A stretch of DNA of 64,000 bases. It comes from Arthrobacter ipis. Lineage in GTDB: Bacteria; Actinomycetota; Actinomycetes; Actinomycetales; Micrococcaceae. The stretch lies in assembly GCF_014694315.1 (NCBI RefSeq), contig NZ_JAAOXD010000003.1:207598-271597 (forward strand). The letters are read 5' to 3'. The translations under genes and the position numbers were made by a program. Position 1 is the first letter of the stretch, and each line of letters opens with the position of its first letter. The notes beneath the pieces were generated by a model that saw nothing but the letters and a program-made list of their open reading frames with translations, was not told where the DNA came from and made no database searches. Shown in pieces: positions 18,003 to 26,400 of the stretch.

Positions 18003-19430
18003 ATGCTGAATTCTGTATCCGCCCGGTGGCGGGCCGGTGCCCGGCGGTGCGCTGCCGCCGTCGTCGTTCTCCTGATGCTTTCCGCCGGCGCGCAGCAGGC
18101 AACTGCGGCGCCATCCGGTGAGCTGCTGTCCACGCAGGTGGTGTCAGACCCCGGCAATGCGTGGGTCCTGGTGAACAAGTCGCGGCCGCTGAATCCACGC
18201 CAGTTTGCGCCGTCGGACCTCGTCAGCTGGGGCGGCACCGGTCATCTGCTCCGACGCCAGGTTGCGGGCGCCCTGGGCCAGCTCTTCGCGGGGGCGCGTG
18301 CTGCCGGGTATTCCCTGCAAGTCATCAGCGGTTACAGGTCCTACGCATCCCAGAGTGCCCTGTACAACTCGTACGTGCAGATGTACGGGCAGGCCTATGC
18401 CGACCAGATTTCGGCCAGACCGGGATACAGCGAACACCAGACCGGGCTGGCTGCGGACGTCGGCAACGCGGGCGGCGCCTGTGGACTGACCGATTGCTTC
18501 GGAACCACTCCCGGCGGCCGCTGGGTGGCGGCGAACGCCCACCGCTACGGCTTCATCGTGCGCTACCCGCAGGGGTACACCGGCATCACCGGCTACGCGT
18601 ATGAGCCCTGGCACCTGAGGTTCGTTGGCGTTCCGCTGGCCACCGACATGAAGAGCCGCGGCATCCCCACCATGGAGCAGTACTTTTCTGCCCGCCCCAC
18701 CGTCAGGAGCGGGGCCGACGTGCTCGCCGCCGACTCCAGCGGGGTGCTGTGGTCCTATCCGGCCAACGGCCGGGGCGGCTTTGGCACGCGCGTGCGGATC
18801 GGACCGGGCTGGTCAGGACTGAAGGCCGGCTTCGTCGCTGACTGGAATGCCGACGGCGTGAACGACGTCGTAGCCCAGTGGAAGACCGGGACGCTCTCCG
18901 TGTACCGCGGCAAACTCTCGGGCGGCTTCCTCAGCCCCGTCCGTGTGGGCAGCGCCGGGTGGCAGTCCATGAACATCACCGTTGGCAAGTGGCACAGCGG
19001 CCAGCGCTACCCGGGTGTTGTAGGCACGGCAACGGACGGCGCCCTGTACTTCTACCCGAACGCCGCGGGCGGTGCGCTCAGCGCCCGGCTGCGGATCGGG
19101 CAGGGATTCCAGGGCATGAAGCTGGCCATGGCCGACTTCGACAATGACCGCCGCCAGGACCTGCTGGTCACCAGGGCGTCCGGCGAACTCCTGCTGTACA
19201 GGTCCGACGGCGCAGGAAAGTTCGCCGCGGAAGCCCGCCGCCGGGTGGGAACCGGTTGGAGTGCGCTGGCCCAGTCCCACGCGTCGTTCGGGTTTCAGGG
19301 GCCGGGAACGCGGGGACTCACCGCAAAGACCACCGACGGACGGCTCCTGTACTACGGCCTGGGCAACAGCCAGTTCACCGGTCTCCGCGCCGTCGGGCCG
19401 GGCTGGCAGTCGTACAACATCTTCCGGTAG
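18003..19430 (+). CDS. Secreted VanY-type D,D-carboxypeptidase with C-terminal FG-GAP/VCBS-like repeats
   Basis: A 475-residue exported protein. Residues 1-36 are a signal peptide with arginines, a hydrophobic core and an AAP-type cleavage region. An M15B peptidase domain follows (about 40-220), with the zinc ligands in YSEHQTGLAADVG (about 141-153) and EPWH (201-204). It should trim the terminal D-Ala of peptidoglycan stem peptides. Residues ~235-475 are repeated blades (LAADSSGVLWSYPANG, GFVADWNADGVNDVVAQW, MADFDNDRRQDLLVTRASG) that look like integrin-type beta-propeller repeats with D-x-N/D-x-D calcium loops, likely for wall or ligand binding. The combination suits a surface-retained hydrolase. 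Confidence 0.92.
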   Translation: MLNSVSARWRAGARRCAAAVVVLLMLSAGAQQATAAPSGELLSTQVVSDPGNAWVLVNKSRPLNPRQFAPSDLVSWGGTGHLLRRQVAGALGQLFAGARAAGYSLQVISGYRSYASQSALYNSYVQMYGQAYADQISARPGYSEHQTGLAADVGNAGGACGLTDCFGTTPGGRWVAANAHRYGFIVRYPQGYTGITGYAYEPWHLRFVGVPLATDMKSRGIPTMEQYFSARPTVRSGADVLAADSSGVLWSYPANGRGGFGTRVRIGPGWSGLKAGFVADWNADGVNDVVAQWKTGTLSVYRGKLSGGFLSPVRVGSAGWQSMNITVGKWHSGQRYPGVVGTATDGALYFYPNAAGGALSARLRIGQGFQGMKLAMADFDNDRRQDLLVTRASGELLLYRSDGAGKFAAEARRRVGTGWSALAQSHASFGFQGPGTRGLTAKTTDGRLLYYGLGNSQFTGLRAVGPGWQSYNIFR

Positions 19431-19452
19431 CTGGTCCGCCGTGCCCGCCCTT

Positions 19453-20187
19453 TCAGCGGCGGGACGTTTTTCCGTCAGTTCGCTGGGCCGGCTGTTGCCG
19501 GACCGGTTGTTGCCTAACGGGCTGTTGCCGAACAGGGCCCTGGGCCGATTGCCGGGCGCCCGCTGGAAGCCTGGCCGCAGGCCGGGGTTGTGCGCCGGCG
19601 GCGCGGGCAGAACCTGCGCTGCGGGCTGGACCTGCGCTCCCCGGCCGGGCCGTGGCCGTGGCCGTGCGCCCGGCGCGGGCAGAACCTGCGCTGCGGGCTG
19701 GACCTGCGCTCCCCGGCCGGGCCGTGGCCGTGGCCGTGCGCCGGGCCGTACCCGCGGGTCGCGCGAGTTCTTTCCGCCGCAACCGCCGGCGGGAGGGCCA
19801 GACCGCCGCGCAGAACAGCACCAGCAGTGTCAGGCATCCAGAGGCCGCCGCAAGGTAGAAGTAGATGTCCGAGTCCCGGGTGGTCACGGCCGGACCCAGG
19901 GTCGCCGGACCCTGGTTGAAAGCCAGCCCCCACGTGCGCAGGAAGGCGATGCTGCACCCAATGGACAGGCTGGTTCCCACCCCGCCCGCAAGCAGGGCAA
20001 GGTAACGGTGGCGGGCGAAGGCTTCCGCCACGGTCGCCACGTATCCCACGGCGACGGCGCCGAGGAGGGCAACCAGTGCAGCCTCTTCCAGCGTGACGGC
20101 CGTCAGCACGAGCAGTCCGGCCGCTGCGCAATACGCACCGATCGCTGTCTTTCCGCTGTTACCCATGTGACGCATGGGACCAATCAT
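19453..20187 (-). CDS. Membrane protein with repeat-rich basic tail
   Basis: A 244-residue protein of unknown function. Residues ~12-135 hold four hydrophobic helices. The C-terminal ~105 residues are Arg/Ala/Pro/Gly-rich and contain a 24-residue unit (TATATARPGSAGPARSAGSA) present twice, then VRQQP three times, so this part is likely disordered and cytoplasmic. Its start overlaps the TetR stop by 4 bases (ATGA), making it the last gene of the YhgE operon. An internal ATG at residue 8 is an alternative start. No homologous family is recognised. Confidence 0.7.
   Translation of the reverse strand: MIGPMRHMGNSGKTAIGAYCAAAGLLVLTAVTLEEAALVALLGAVAVGYVATVAEAFARHRYLALLAGGVGTSLSIGCSIAFLRTWGLAFNQGPATLGPAVTTRDSDIYFYLAAASGCLTLLVLFCAAVWPSRRRLRRKELARPAGTARRTATATARPGSAGPARSAGSARAGRTATATARPGSAGPARSAGSARAAGAQPRPAARLPAGARQSAQGPVRQQPVRQQPVRQQPAQRTDGKTSRR
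19601..19744 (-). repeat. 72-bp tandem duplication inside a coding region
   Basis: Two adjacent, almost identical 72-bp units (the same AGAACCTGCG block begins at 19609 and 19681) encode the duplicated basic tail of the membrane protein. The length is a multiple of three, so the frame is kept. A second set of 15-bp repeats near 19494-19535 encodes VRQQP. Confidence 0.9.
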
Positions 20188-20834
20188 CCCTGAGGATCGG
20201 GCCCCTTCAGCACGTAGCCGCGCATGATTGTCATGATGGCTGCAACGCTTTGGTCACGGCTCCGTTCGGGGTTGTACGTCTGGCGGTCCAGCCCCACCAC
20301 GAAACAGGCGCCAAACACGGCCGCTTCCAGGCTTCCCCGGGAAATGGTGGCGTCCACCGGATACTGCGCAGCAACGCTTTCGATTGCCGTGCCGATCACC
20401 TGCAGCAGCCGGGCCCGGAGCTCGGCGAAAGTGTCTTGCCATTCGCTCGGCGTGCGCCACTGCTCGCCTACCCACAGCCTGGCGAAGGACGGATACTCGG
20501 CCATGAAATCCATGGCCTGGCCGATCATCGCCTCCATGCCGGCCAGAGGGTCCGCTGTCCCGCCCTTCACGCTGAGCAGCCTGGCCTCGAGGATGTCGAC
20601 GCCGTGCCGCAGGAGCTGGGCGATCAGGTCAGACTTGCTGCCGAAGTTGTAGTAGACGGTCCCCTTGGACACGCCGGCCGCAGTGGCAATCTCGTCCACC
20701 GTCACACCTGATGCGCCGCGTTCCCCGATCAGGTCCATGGATGCCTCGAACAGCTTCTGCTTTGTGGCATTGGTCCGGCCGGGGCGAAGCTTCCTTGGTG
20801 CAACGGGTTCCTGGTCCGCCTCCAGCGTGCTCAT
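20184..20834 (-). CDS. TetR-family repressor of the YhgE operon
   Basis: A 216-residue TetR protein. The N-terminal helix-turn-helix is clear: GERGASGVTVDEIATAAGVSKGTVYYNFGSKSDLI (written here only as the key parts GVTVDEIATAAGVS and KGTVYYNF). The C-terminal ligand domain is all-helical. Its start overlaps the yhgE-like stop by 4 bases (ATGA), and its own stop overlaps the next gene, so it belongs to the operon 23592-19453. The palindrome upstream of the first gene (23633-23650) is the natural operator, implying autorepression. The ligand is unknown. Confidence 0.93.
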   Translation of the reverse strand: MSTLEADQEPVAPRKLRPGRTNATKQKLFEASMDLIGERGASGVTVDEIATAAGVSKGTVYYNFGSKSDLIAQLLRHGVDILEARLLSVKGGTADPLAGMEAMIGQAMDFMAEYPSFARLWVGEQWRTPSEWQDTFAELRARLLQVIGTAIESVAAQYPVDATISRGSLEAAVFGACFVVGLDRQTYNPERSRDQSVAAIMTIMRGYVLKGPDPQG

Positions 20835-22867
20835 ACGGCGATCTCCGGTTTCAGGGTCTTGAGGGTCCAGAACTTGTTCTTGCGGACGGCCAGCGTCGAA
20901 AGTGCCATCCCCAGCAAAGTGTAGCCAAACAGCCCCGCCACGGTGGCCGGGATCAGGGACAGGTCCGCGCCGTAGACCAGGTGCCGCATGCCATCCACCA
21001 CGTAACCCATGGGCAGGACCCGGTGGACCGCGTGCAGCGGCTCAGGGGTGGTCTGCCACGGGAAGGTGCCGCCCGAGGAGACCAGCTGCAGCACGAGCAG
21101 GATGAGCACCGCCAGCTTCCCCGGTGAACCGAGCAGCGCCACCACGCCCTGGATGATGGCGCTGAACGCCATGGCAGCAGCCAGCAGGAACAGCCACATC
21201 AGCCACGGATGGGCAGGATGCAGTCCAAGGCCGACGTTCACGACGACGGTCAGCAGGCTCGCCTGTACGGCAGACACTGCCAGGAACGGAAGCCAGCCCC
21301 CGACGGCGATCTTCCAGGCCGGCGCATTGGAAGCCAGAGCGCGCTGGGTGATGGGCCGCATGGCCTGGACCAGCATGAAGATGCCGATCCACAGGGCCAG
21401 GGTCATGAAGAAGGGGGCCAGGCCTGCACCGTAGGAGCCGGCCTTCGCCTGCGAGACGTTGCTGACGGCCACGGGGTCGGACATCACGGCCGAGAGACTG
21501 CTCTTCTGCGAGTCATCGGGGTGGGGGACCTTGCCGGCGCCCTGGGACAGCCCGTCAGCCAGTTTCCCGGCTCCGGCCGCGGCGGTGCCCGCTCCGCCCT
21601 CCAGTTGCGCCGCGCCGTCGTCGAGCTTCTGGGCGCCCGCCGAGAGGGCGGCGGAACCGTCCAGCGCCGTCTGCGATCCGGTTGCCAGCCCTGCGGCTCC
21701 CGCTGCCAGCCGGTCTGCCCCCGCAGACGCCGTCGAGATGCCGCCGGTCAGTGCAGGTGCGGCGGCAGCCAGCCGCGCCGCGCCGGCACTGACCGCAGCC
21801 GATCCGTCGGAAAGCTGCTGGATCTGCGCGGCGTCTGCCTGGATCTTCGCCTTGGCGTCGCTGACCGGGCCGGAGGCAGCCGCGGAATCAACTTCCGCGA
21901 GCACCTTGTCCGACTGTTCCTGACTGAGGACGCCGGCGGCAACCAGCTTGCTGTTGGACTCCTGCAGCCGGCCGCGGAGGCCATTTTCTGCTGCCTCGAG
22001 CTGCCCGACGGCGTCCTGCACCTTGCTGTTCAGCGCCGCGTTTCCGGCCGCAACCTGCGCGGCGCCGTCAGCGAGGCGCTGCGAGTCCACCGGAAGCCCG
22101 GCCGTCTTGTCGCGCAGCTCCGCCAGCCCTCCGCTCAGCTGTCCGGCACCGGCCGAGAGTTCGTTGGCCCCGTCACGCAGCCTGACCTGGCCGTTGTAAA
22201 GGTCGGCGGCCCCGGTTTCCAGCTTCCCGGTTCCCTCATGCAGGGTGACCGTACCGTCGTGCAGCCGGGTGACGCCGTCGGCCAGTTGGGTAGCGCCGTC
22301 GGCCGCCTTCACCATCTGGGTGTGGATGGTGCCGAACCCGGTGAGGAGCTGGTTGGCCGTCTCCGCGCCTACTTCCTTGGCCACCGACGCATGGACGGCA
22401 GTGGTCAGCTTGTCCACGATGGTGCTCAGCAGGTAGTTGTTGGCGTCGTTGGTGGTGACGTTGAGCATGGCCTGGGTCGCCGAATTGAAGCTGCCCGGCG
22501 AGGCAAGATTGGCAGAGAAGTCCTTGGGGATCCTGAGGGCGAAGGCGTACTTTCCGTCGCTGACGCCCTGGTCCGCCTCCGCGGCGGACGGGACCGTCTG
22601 CCAGTTGAACACGTGCCCCTCGACGAGGCTGTCCGCCACCTTCTGCCCGGCCTCCAGCCGCGTTCCGTTGCCGGTGGCCGCCCCGGTGTCCTCCACCACG
22701 AGCGCGGCATCGATCCGGTCGAGGTTGCCGTACGGATTCCAGTTGGCGTAGAGGTACACCGCGCCATAGAGCAGCGGCACCAAGGCCAGGGCCAGGATGG
22801 TCAGCTTGGGCAGCAGCCCGCCGGTCATGCGCTTGAGTTCGGAGCGCGCCAGCCGCAGGACAGTCAC
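20831..22867 (-). CDS. YhgE/Pip-family ABC-2-like membrane protein
   Basis: A 678-residue protein with the YhgE/Pip layout: one N-terminal membrane helix (about 15-37), a large extracytoplasmic region (about 40-470) made of heptad-like repeats such as DGATQLADG, DGTVTLHEG, DGAAQLEGG, and five C-terminal helices related to ABC-2 permeases. Relatives act as phage receptors, as exporters of lipids or surface factors, or in type VII-like secretion. The extracellular repeats should form long helical rods. It overlaps its upstream ABC-like partner by 4 bases and the TetR gene by 4 bases, so translation is coupled. The substrate is unknown. Confidence 0.92.
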   Translation of the reverse strand: MTVLRLARSELKRMTGGLLPKLTILALALVPLLYGAVYLYANWNPYGNLDRIDAALVVEDTGAATGNGTRLEAGQKVADSLVEGHVFNWQTVPSAAEADQGVSDGKYAFALRIPKDFSANLASPGSFNSATQAMLNVTTNDANNYLLSTIVDKLTTAVHASVAKEVGAETANQLLTGFGTIHTQMVKAADGATQLADGVTRLHDGTVTLHEGTGKLETGAADLYNGQVRLRDGANELSAGAGQLSGGLAELRDKTAGLPVDSQRLADGAAQVAAGNAALNSKVQDAVGQLEAAENGLRGRLQESNSKLVAAGVLSQEQSDKVLAEVDSAAASGPVSDAKAKIQADAAQIQQLSDGSAAVSAGAARLAAAAPALTGGISTASAGADRLAAGAAGLATGSQTALDGSAALSAGAQKLDDGAAQLEGGAGTAAAGAGKLADGLSQGAGKVPHPDDSQKSSLSAVMSDPVAVSNVSQAKAGSYGAGLAPFFMTLALWIGIFMLVQAMRPITQRALASNAPAWKIAVGGWLPFLAVSAVQASLLTVVVNVGLGLHPAHPWLMWLFLLAAAMAFSAIIQGVVALLGSPGKLAVLILLVLQLVSSGGTFPWQTTPEPLHAVHRVLPMGYVVDGMRHLVYGADLSLIPATVAGLFGYTLLGMALSTLAVRKNKFWTLKTLKPEIAV

Positions 22868-23592
22868 TTGGCCACCCCACCCGGCATGCTGGAGTTTTTG
22901 TCCACATCTTCGGACTTCGGGGGCGTTTTGAAGCCATTATCTGGACAAAAACTCCCCTTGGAGGACCGGCGGGCCGCGTTGCCGATTGCCGCAGTCGCTC
23001 CGGCCCAGCCGTCCGGGAGGGCAGTAACGGTTGCGACGACGGCGAGGGGCCGGCCGCCGTCGTTCGCCAAGTCCCGGAGCCGGGGCAGCCAGTGGGCAGA
23101 ATCCGAACCGTGCCGGTCGGGCGAGTCCACCACGAGGAGGTCCGTGCGGGGGTTGGCAAGGGCCAGCGCCGTGAGGAGCTGGGTGCGGCGCGCCGGCGGG
23201 AGCTGCTCCGTCCACATGCCAGCGACGTCCTCAAAGCGGTTGACCTTCAGCCACGGTTTGCTGAGGAGGGCGCCACGGTATCGCCGGGGGATCAGGGCCA
23301 GATCCTCGGTTACGAGGTCCGCGACGCTCAGGTGCTGTTCAGGTTCGTTGACGCCGGGGGAGTCCATCAGGGCGCTGGCGCGGCGCAGCGGTTTGACCCC
23401 GTCCGAGCCGTCCCAGCTGGCGGTGCCGCCGTCGGGCTTCATCCGCCCACTGAGGACAAGCGCGAGGGCCGTCCGCTGGTCCTGGCGGTCACCGGTCACC
23501 AGCAGCAGTTCGCCGCGGGCCACCTGGAGGGATGTCGGCGGCAGGAGGTCGAGCCGCCGGCCTTTGACGCTGAGCTGTCGTGCGCAGAGCAA
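22864..23592 (-). CDS. Degenerate ABC-type ATPase partner of YhgE
   Basis: A 242-residue protein with the layout of an ABC nucleotide-binding domain but altered catalytic motifs. Where Walker A should be there is VTGDRQDQRTAL, lacking the G-K-S/T; the signature region reads LPPARRTQLLTALAL rather than LSGGQ; Walker B is DLLVVDSPD, with serine in place of the catalytic glutamate. ATP hydrolysis therefore seems unlikely. TTG at 23592 is preceded by AAAGG at good spacing. It overlaps yhgE by 4 bases. Residues ~213-234 are encoded by a 65-bp palindromic repeat (22891-22955), an acquired C-terminal tail. First gene of the operon. Confidence 0.8.
   Translation of the reverse strand: MLCARQLSVKGRRLDLLPPTSLQVARGELLLVTGDRQDQRTALALVLSGRMKPDGGTASWDGSDGVKPLRRASALMDSPGVNEPEQHLSVADLVTEDLALIPRRYRGALLSKPWLKVNRFEDVAGMWTEQLPPARRTQLLTALALANPRTDLLVVDSPDRHGSDSAHWLPRLRDLANDGGRPLAVVATVTALPDGWAGATAAIGNAARRSSKGSFCPDNGFKTPPKSEDVDKNSSMPGGVAK
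22891..22955 (-). repeat. 65-bp palindromic repeat, copy A
   Basis: Begins and ends with a perfect 14-bp inverted repeat (GGAGTTTTTGTCCA / TGGACAAAAACTCC). Read on the minus strand, its first half continues AGATAATGGC and its middle contains CGCCCCCGAAG, aligning with copies B and C. It lies inside the 3' end of the ABC-like gene and is translated as part of it. Confidence 0.9.
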
Positions 23593-23632
23593 AGCGAGCC
23601 TTTCGCAGAAGTTGTCTGCATCAAGGCTAACC

Positions 23633-23650
23633 GAACTGACTGGTCAGTTC
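23633..23650. promoter_or_regulatory. Predicted TetR operator
   Basis: GAACTGACTGGTCAGTTC is a perfect 8-bp inverted repeat with a 2-bp centre, 40 bases upstream of the start codon at 23592. Its form is typical for TetR-family operators, and the operon it precedes encodes a TetR protein. Confidence 0.8.
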
Positions 23651-23659
23651 AAATAATCT

Positions 23660-25114
23660 CTAGAGGCCGTACTTTTCCAGCAGGCGCAGCCAGACCTCGC
23701 TGATGGTGGGGTAAGAGGGCACTGCGTGCCAGAGCCGGCCCAGGGGAACTTCCCCGACGACGGCGATGGTCGCCGCGTGCAGGAGTTCGGCGACGTCGGG
23801 CCCAGCGAACGTTGCGCCGAGGAGCACCTTGCGGTCCTCGTCCACCACTAGCTGCGCCCAGCCCTTGTAGTTCCGGCCGTGCAGTGAGGAGCCGGCCACT
23901 TCGATGGGCAACTCCACCGAAGATGCGTTGTAGCCGTCCTTGCGGGCCTGCTCCAGCGATCTGCCGACGTTGGCCAGTTCGGGGTCGGTGAATACCACGT
24001 TGGGAATGGCGTGTTCGTCGGCTGTCTGCGCATATCGGCTCCACGGCTCGGGCTCCCCGCGAAGCTCACCTTTGGCGCGGGCGGCAATGGCTGCGCCCGT
24101 GGCCCGGGCCTCGTACTTGCCCTGGTGGGTCAGCAGTGCTTTGCCCGCGGCATCGCCCACCGCGTACAGCCAGGGACCGTCGTTGCCCGACGCTTCGGCC
24201 ACCAGGCCGGTCGAGTCGGTGCTGAGGGTCAGGGGTTTGCCGTCGGTGGCGGACAGGCCCACGCTCTCCAGCCCGAGCCCCTCCAGCGCGGGCCGCCGGC
24301 CGGTCGACACCAGCAGCTTGTCCACCGTGACGGTGTCGCCGCCGTCGAGCGCGAGCGTCAGGGAACCGTCGGAATTCCTGTGGACGCTGCGGGTCTTGGT
24401 GTCGAGCCGGAGCTCCACACCGTCGGCCCGCAGGCCGGCGGCCACCAGTTCCGCGGCCTCAGTGGGAAAATTGCGCAGCAGCCCGCTGCGCGCCACCAGC
24501 GTGACTGTAGACCCGAGGCGGGCAAACGCCTGGGCAAGCTCGGTGCCGGCGACGCCGCCGCCCAACACGCCAAGCCGTCCGGGGATCTCCTTTGCCGAGG
24601 TCGCCTCCCGCGTGCCCCAGTACTCAACCTCGGACAGCCCGTCGACGGGCGGCTGGTTGGGTGTGGAGCCGTTGGCAAGCACGACGGCGTGACGCGCCGT
24701 GAGTGCGTAATCGTCGCCGTCCCGCCCGGCTACTCCCACTGTCCGCTCACCGGTGATGCGTGCCCGGCCGCGGATCAGCTCGATGCCTGCGCCCTCCACC
24801 CATTCCACCTGGCTGGCATCCTGCCAGTGGGAGGTGAAGGAGTCGCGCCGCCTGAGGACCGCGGCAGCGTCGAGCGTTCCGGTCACGGCTTCGCTCGCGC
24901 CGGGAACAGACTGGGCCCCATGCAGTGCGGTGCCCGGTCGCAGCAGTGCCTTGGACGGCATGCAAGCCCAGTAGGAGCACTCGCCGCCCACCAGTTCGGC
25001 TTCCACCAGGACCGCCGTCAGGCCGCCCTGCACCACCCGGTCCGCGGCATTTTCCCCTGCCGCGCCGGCGCCGATCACAATGACATCGAATTCCCGTTCA
25101 ACAAGACGTGGCAT
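23660..25114 (-). CDS. FAD-dependent pyridine nucleotide-disulfide oxidoreductase
   Basis: A 484-residue class I flavoprotein disulfide reductase (dihydrolipoamide dehydrogenase/mercuric reductase branch). The FAD site is VIVIGAGAAGENAA (about 11-24). The redox-active disulfide is Cys46/Cys51 in GGECSYWACMPSK; the flanking residues differ from the usual GGTC-x4-GCIPSK. The NAD(P) fold is RLGVLGGGVAGTELAQAF, and the C-terminal interface ends HAVPSYPTISEVW, carrying the His-Glu pair. Substrate is not evident; mycothione reductase, lipoamide dehydrogenase and quinone reductase are possible. It stands alone and is divergent from the FadR-type gene. Confidence 0.9.
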   Translation of the reverse strand: MPRLVEREFDVIVIGAGAAGENAADRVVQGGLTAVLVEAELVGGECSYWACMPSKALLRPGTALHGAQSVPGASEAVTGTLDAAAVLRRRDSFTSHWQDASQVEWVEGAGIELIRGRARITGERTVGVAGRDGDDYALTARHAVVLANGSTPNQPPVDGLSEVEYWGTREATSAKEIPGRLGVLGGGVAGTELAQAFARLGSTVTLVARSGLLRNFPTEAAELVAAGLRADGVELRLDTKTRSVHRNSDGSLTLALDGGDTVTVDKLLVSTGRRPALEGLGLESVGLSATDGKPLTLSTDSTGLVAEASGNDGPWLYAVGDAAGKALLTHQGKYEARATGAAIAARAKGELRGEPEPWSRYAQTADEHAIPNVVFTDPELANVGRSLEQARKDGYNASSVELPIEVAGSSLHGRNYKGWAQLVVDEDRKVLLGATFAGPDVAELLHAATIAVVGEVPLGRLWHAVPSYPTISEVWLRLLEKYGL

Positions 25115-25244
25115 GGCAAAATCCTACGCCCACGCCTGCCGCGGACCCTGGCAGGCGCTTCCGTAACAATGGACCCCGCCGTTCTGGGGACATGGGACAT
25201 CCGCTACGGTGAGGAAAAGTACGGACAGTGCAAAGGAGCCTTCC

Positions 25245-25973
25245 ATGCAGCCCTCCAACGTGGTTCCGCCGGCCCGCTTCGGCGCCCAGGCCCGCCTGCG
25301 CGCCCTGCAGTCGGACATCATGGAGCTCATTCTGGACCGTGAACTGGAGCCCGGCGACGCCCTTCCCACCGAAAACGAGCTGTGCATCGCGCTCGGCGTG
25401 GGCCGGAACACCCTCCGGGAGTCGCTGAAGGTCCTGCAGGCGCTGGGGGTCATTGAGATCCGCCACGGCTTCGGCATGTTCGTTGCGCCCAGCAATTTCG
25501 AATCCCTCGCCGACGGCCTGATTTTCCGCGGGCGGCTCTCACTGCGGCACCACGGCCTGGAAGCGCGGCAGCTCGTGGACGTCCGGCACGCGCTGGAGGC
25601 CGGGCTCATCGGCAACGCCATGGATGAGATGACGGCCGAACAGCTGGCCGCGATCGAGGAGTCGGTCATCCGCATGGAGGAGAGCGCGGAAGCGGGGGAT
25701 GCCTTTGTGGAAGCCGATGCCGAGTTTCACCGCAGGCTCTTTGAACCCCTTAACAATGAGCTCCTGCTAAACCTGCTGGGCGTCTTCTGGAAGGTTTACC
25801 GCAAGATCTATACCGAGGTTGGACCCGGTGTGGAGGATCTGCCGGCACTAGCTGCGGTGCACCGGAACATCTATTCGGCCGTGGCTGCCGGGGATAGGGC
25901 CCGGGCAGCCCGCGAGCTGACGCACCACTTCGAGGGGTTCCGCCAGCGGATACGCGAGGCGGTTGGCGACTAG
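25245..25973 (+). CDS. FadR/GntR-family transcriptional regulator
   Basis: A 242-residue regulator. The N-terminal winged helix has the GntR signature DALPTENELCIALGVGRNTLRESLKVL..., seen as LPTENELCIALGVGRNTLRE; the C-terminal helical FCD domain carries metal-type acids and histidines in DVRHALE, EADAEFHRRLFE and VHRNIYSAV. These proteins sense organic acids or sugar derivatives. I chose ATG at 25245, which has AAAGGAG 7 bases before it; an earlier GTG at 25209 has no such site. No adjacent target is obvious; pckG, after the tRNA, is a possibility only. Confidence 0.9.
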   Translation: MQPSNVVPPARFGAQARLRALQSDIMELILDRELEPGDALPTENELCIALGVGRNTLRESLKVLQALGVIEIRHGFGMFVAPSNFESLADGLIFRGRLSLRHHGLEARQLVDVRHALEAGLIGNAMDEMTAEQLAAIEESVIRMEESAEAGDAFVEADAEFHRRLFEPLNNELLLNLLGVFWKVYRKIYTEVGPGVEDLPALAAVHRNIYSAVAAGDRARAARELTHHFEGFRQRIREAVGD

Positions 25974-26008
25974 GAAGCTGGTTCCGGACCATTCCGCTGC
26001 TTAACGCA

Positions 26009-26042
26009 GAAGGTCCGCGCCGGTTTCCCGGTGCGGACCTTC
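26009..26042. terminator. Bidirectional hairpin between FadR-type gene and tRNA-Arg
   Basis: GAAGGTCCGC (26009-26018) pairs with GCGGACCTTC (26033-26042), with an inner CCGG/CCGG stem. It lies 36 bases after the regulator stop and 7 bases beyond the tRNA 3' end, so it can serve both. Confidence 0.8.
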
Positions 26043-26048
26043 TCTCTG

Positions 26049-26122
<74 letters not shown>

Positions 26123-26207
26123 ATCTTCGGTTCCCGGCGAGTTTTTCCCTCGCCCCGAACCTCGAATAACTTTACGCGAGGAGGGCCGCAGTTCCAAATC
26201 GAGGACC

Positions 26208-26251
26208 GTGTAATTTACACAACTAGACCGGTCTATGTGACCTTCGTCACT
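26208..26251. promoter_or_regulatory. Three adjacent operator-like dyads upstream of pckG
   Basis: GTGTAATTTACAC (26208-26220, perfect palindrome), TAGACCGGTCTA (26224-26235, perfect 12-bp palindrome) and TGTGACCTTCGTCACT (26236-26251, CRP/GlxR-like) are packed within 44 bases, about 150-190 bases before the pckG start. They suggest control by cAMP-receptor protein and one or two further regulators. Binding is inferred. Confidence 0.65.
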
Positions 26252-26400
26252 AATTTCGAGTTTTCTAAATCCAAATTCCTTGAATTTCCGCGGAAGTTGG
26301 GTCCCGGCGCGCAGGACATCCGATGTCTGACCGCGAATTGGTCCAGATCATCAGAAATAGCATTTAGCACACACCACTGAACCCGAGGAAGGGAACTGCA

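Noticed and set aside
22891..22955. Palindrome copy A as a simple transcription terminator
   Set aside because: It lies inside the coding region and upstream of overlapping yhgE, and the same 65-bp unit is found at other places, so a repeat element explains it better.
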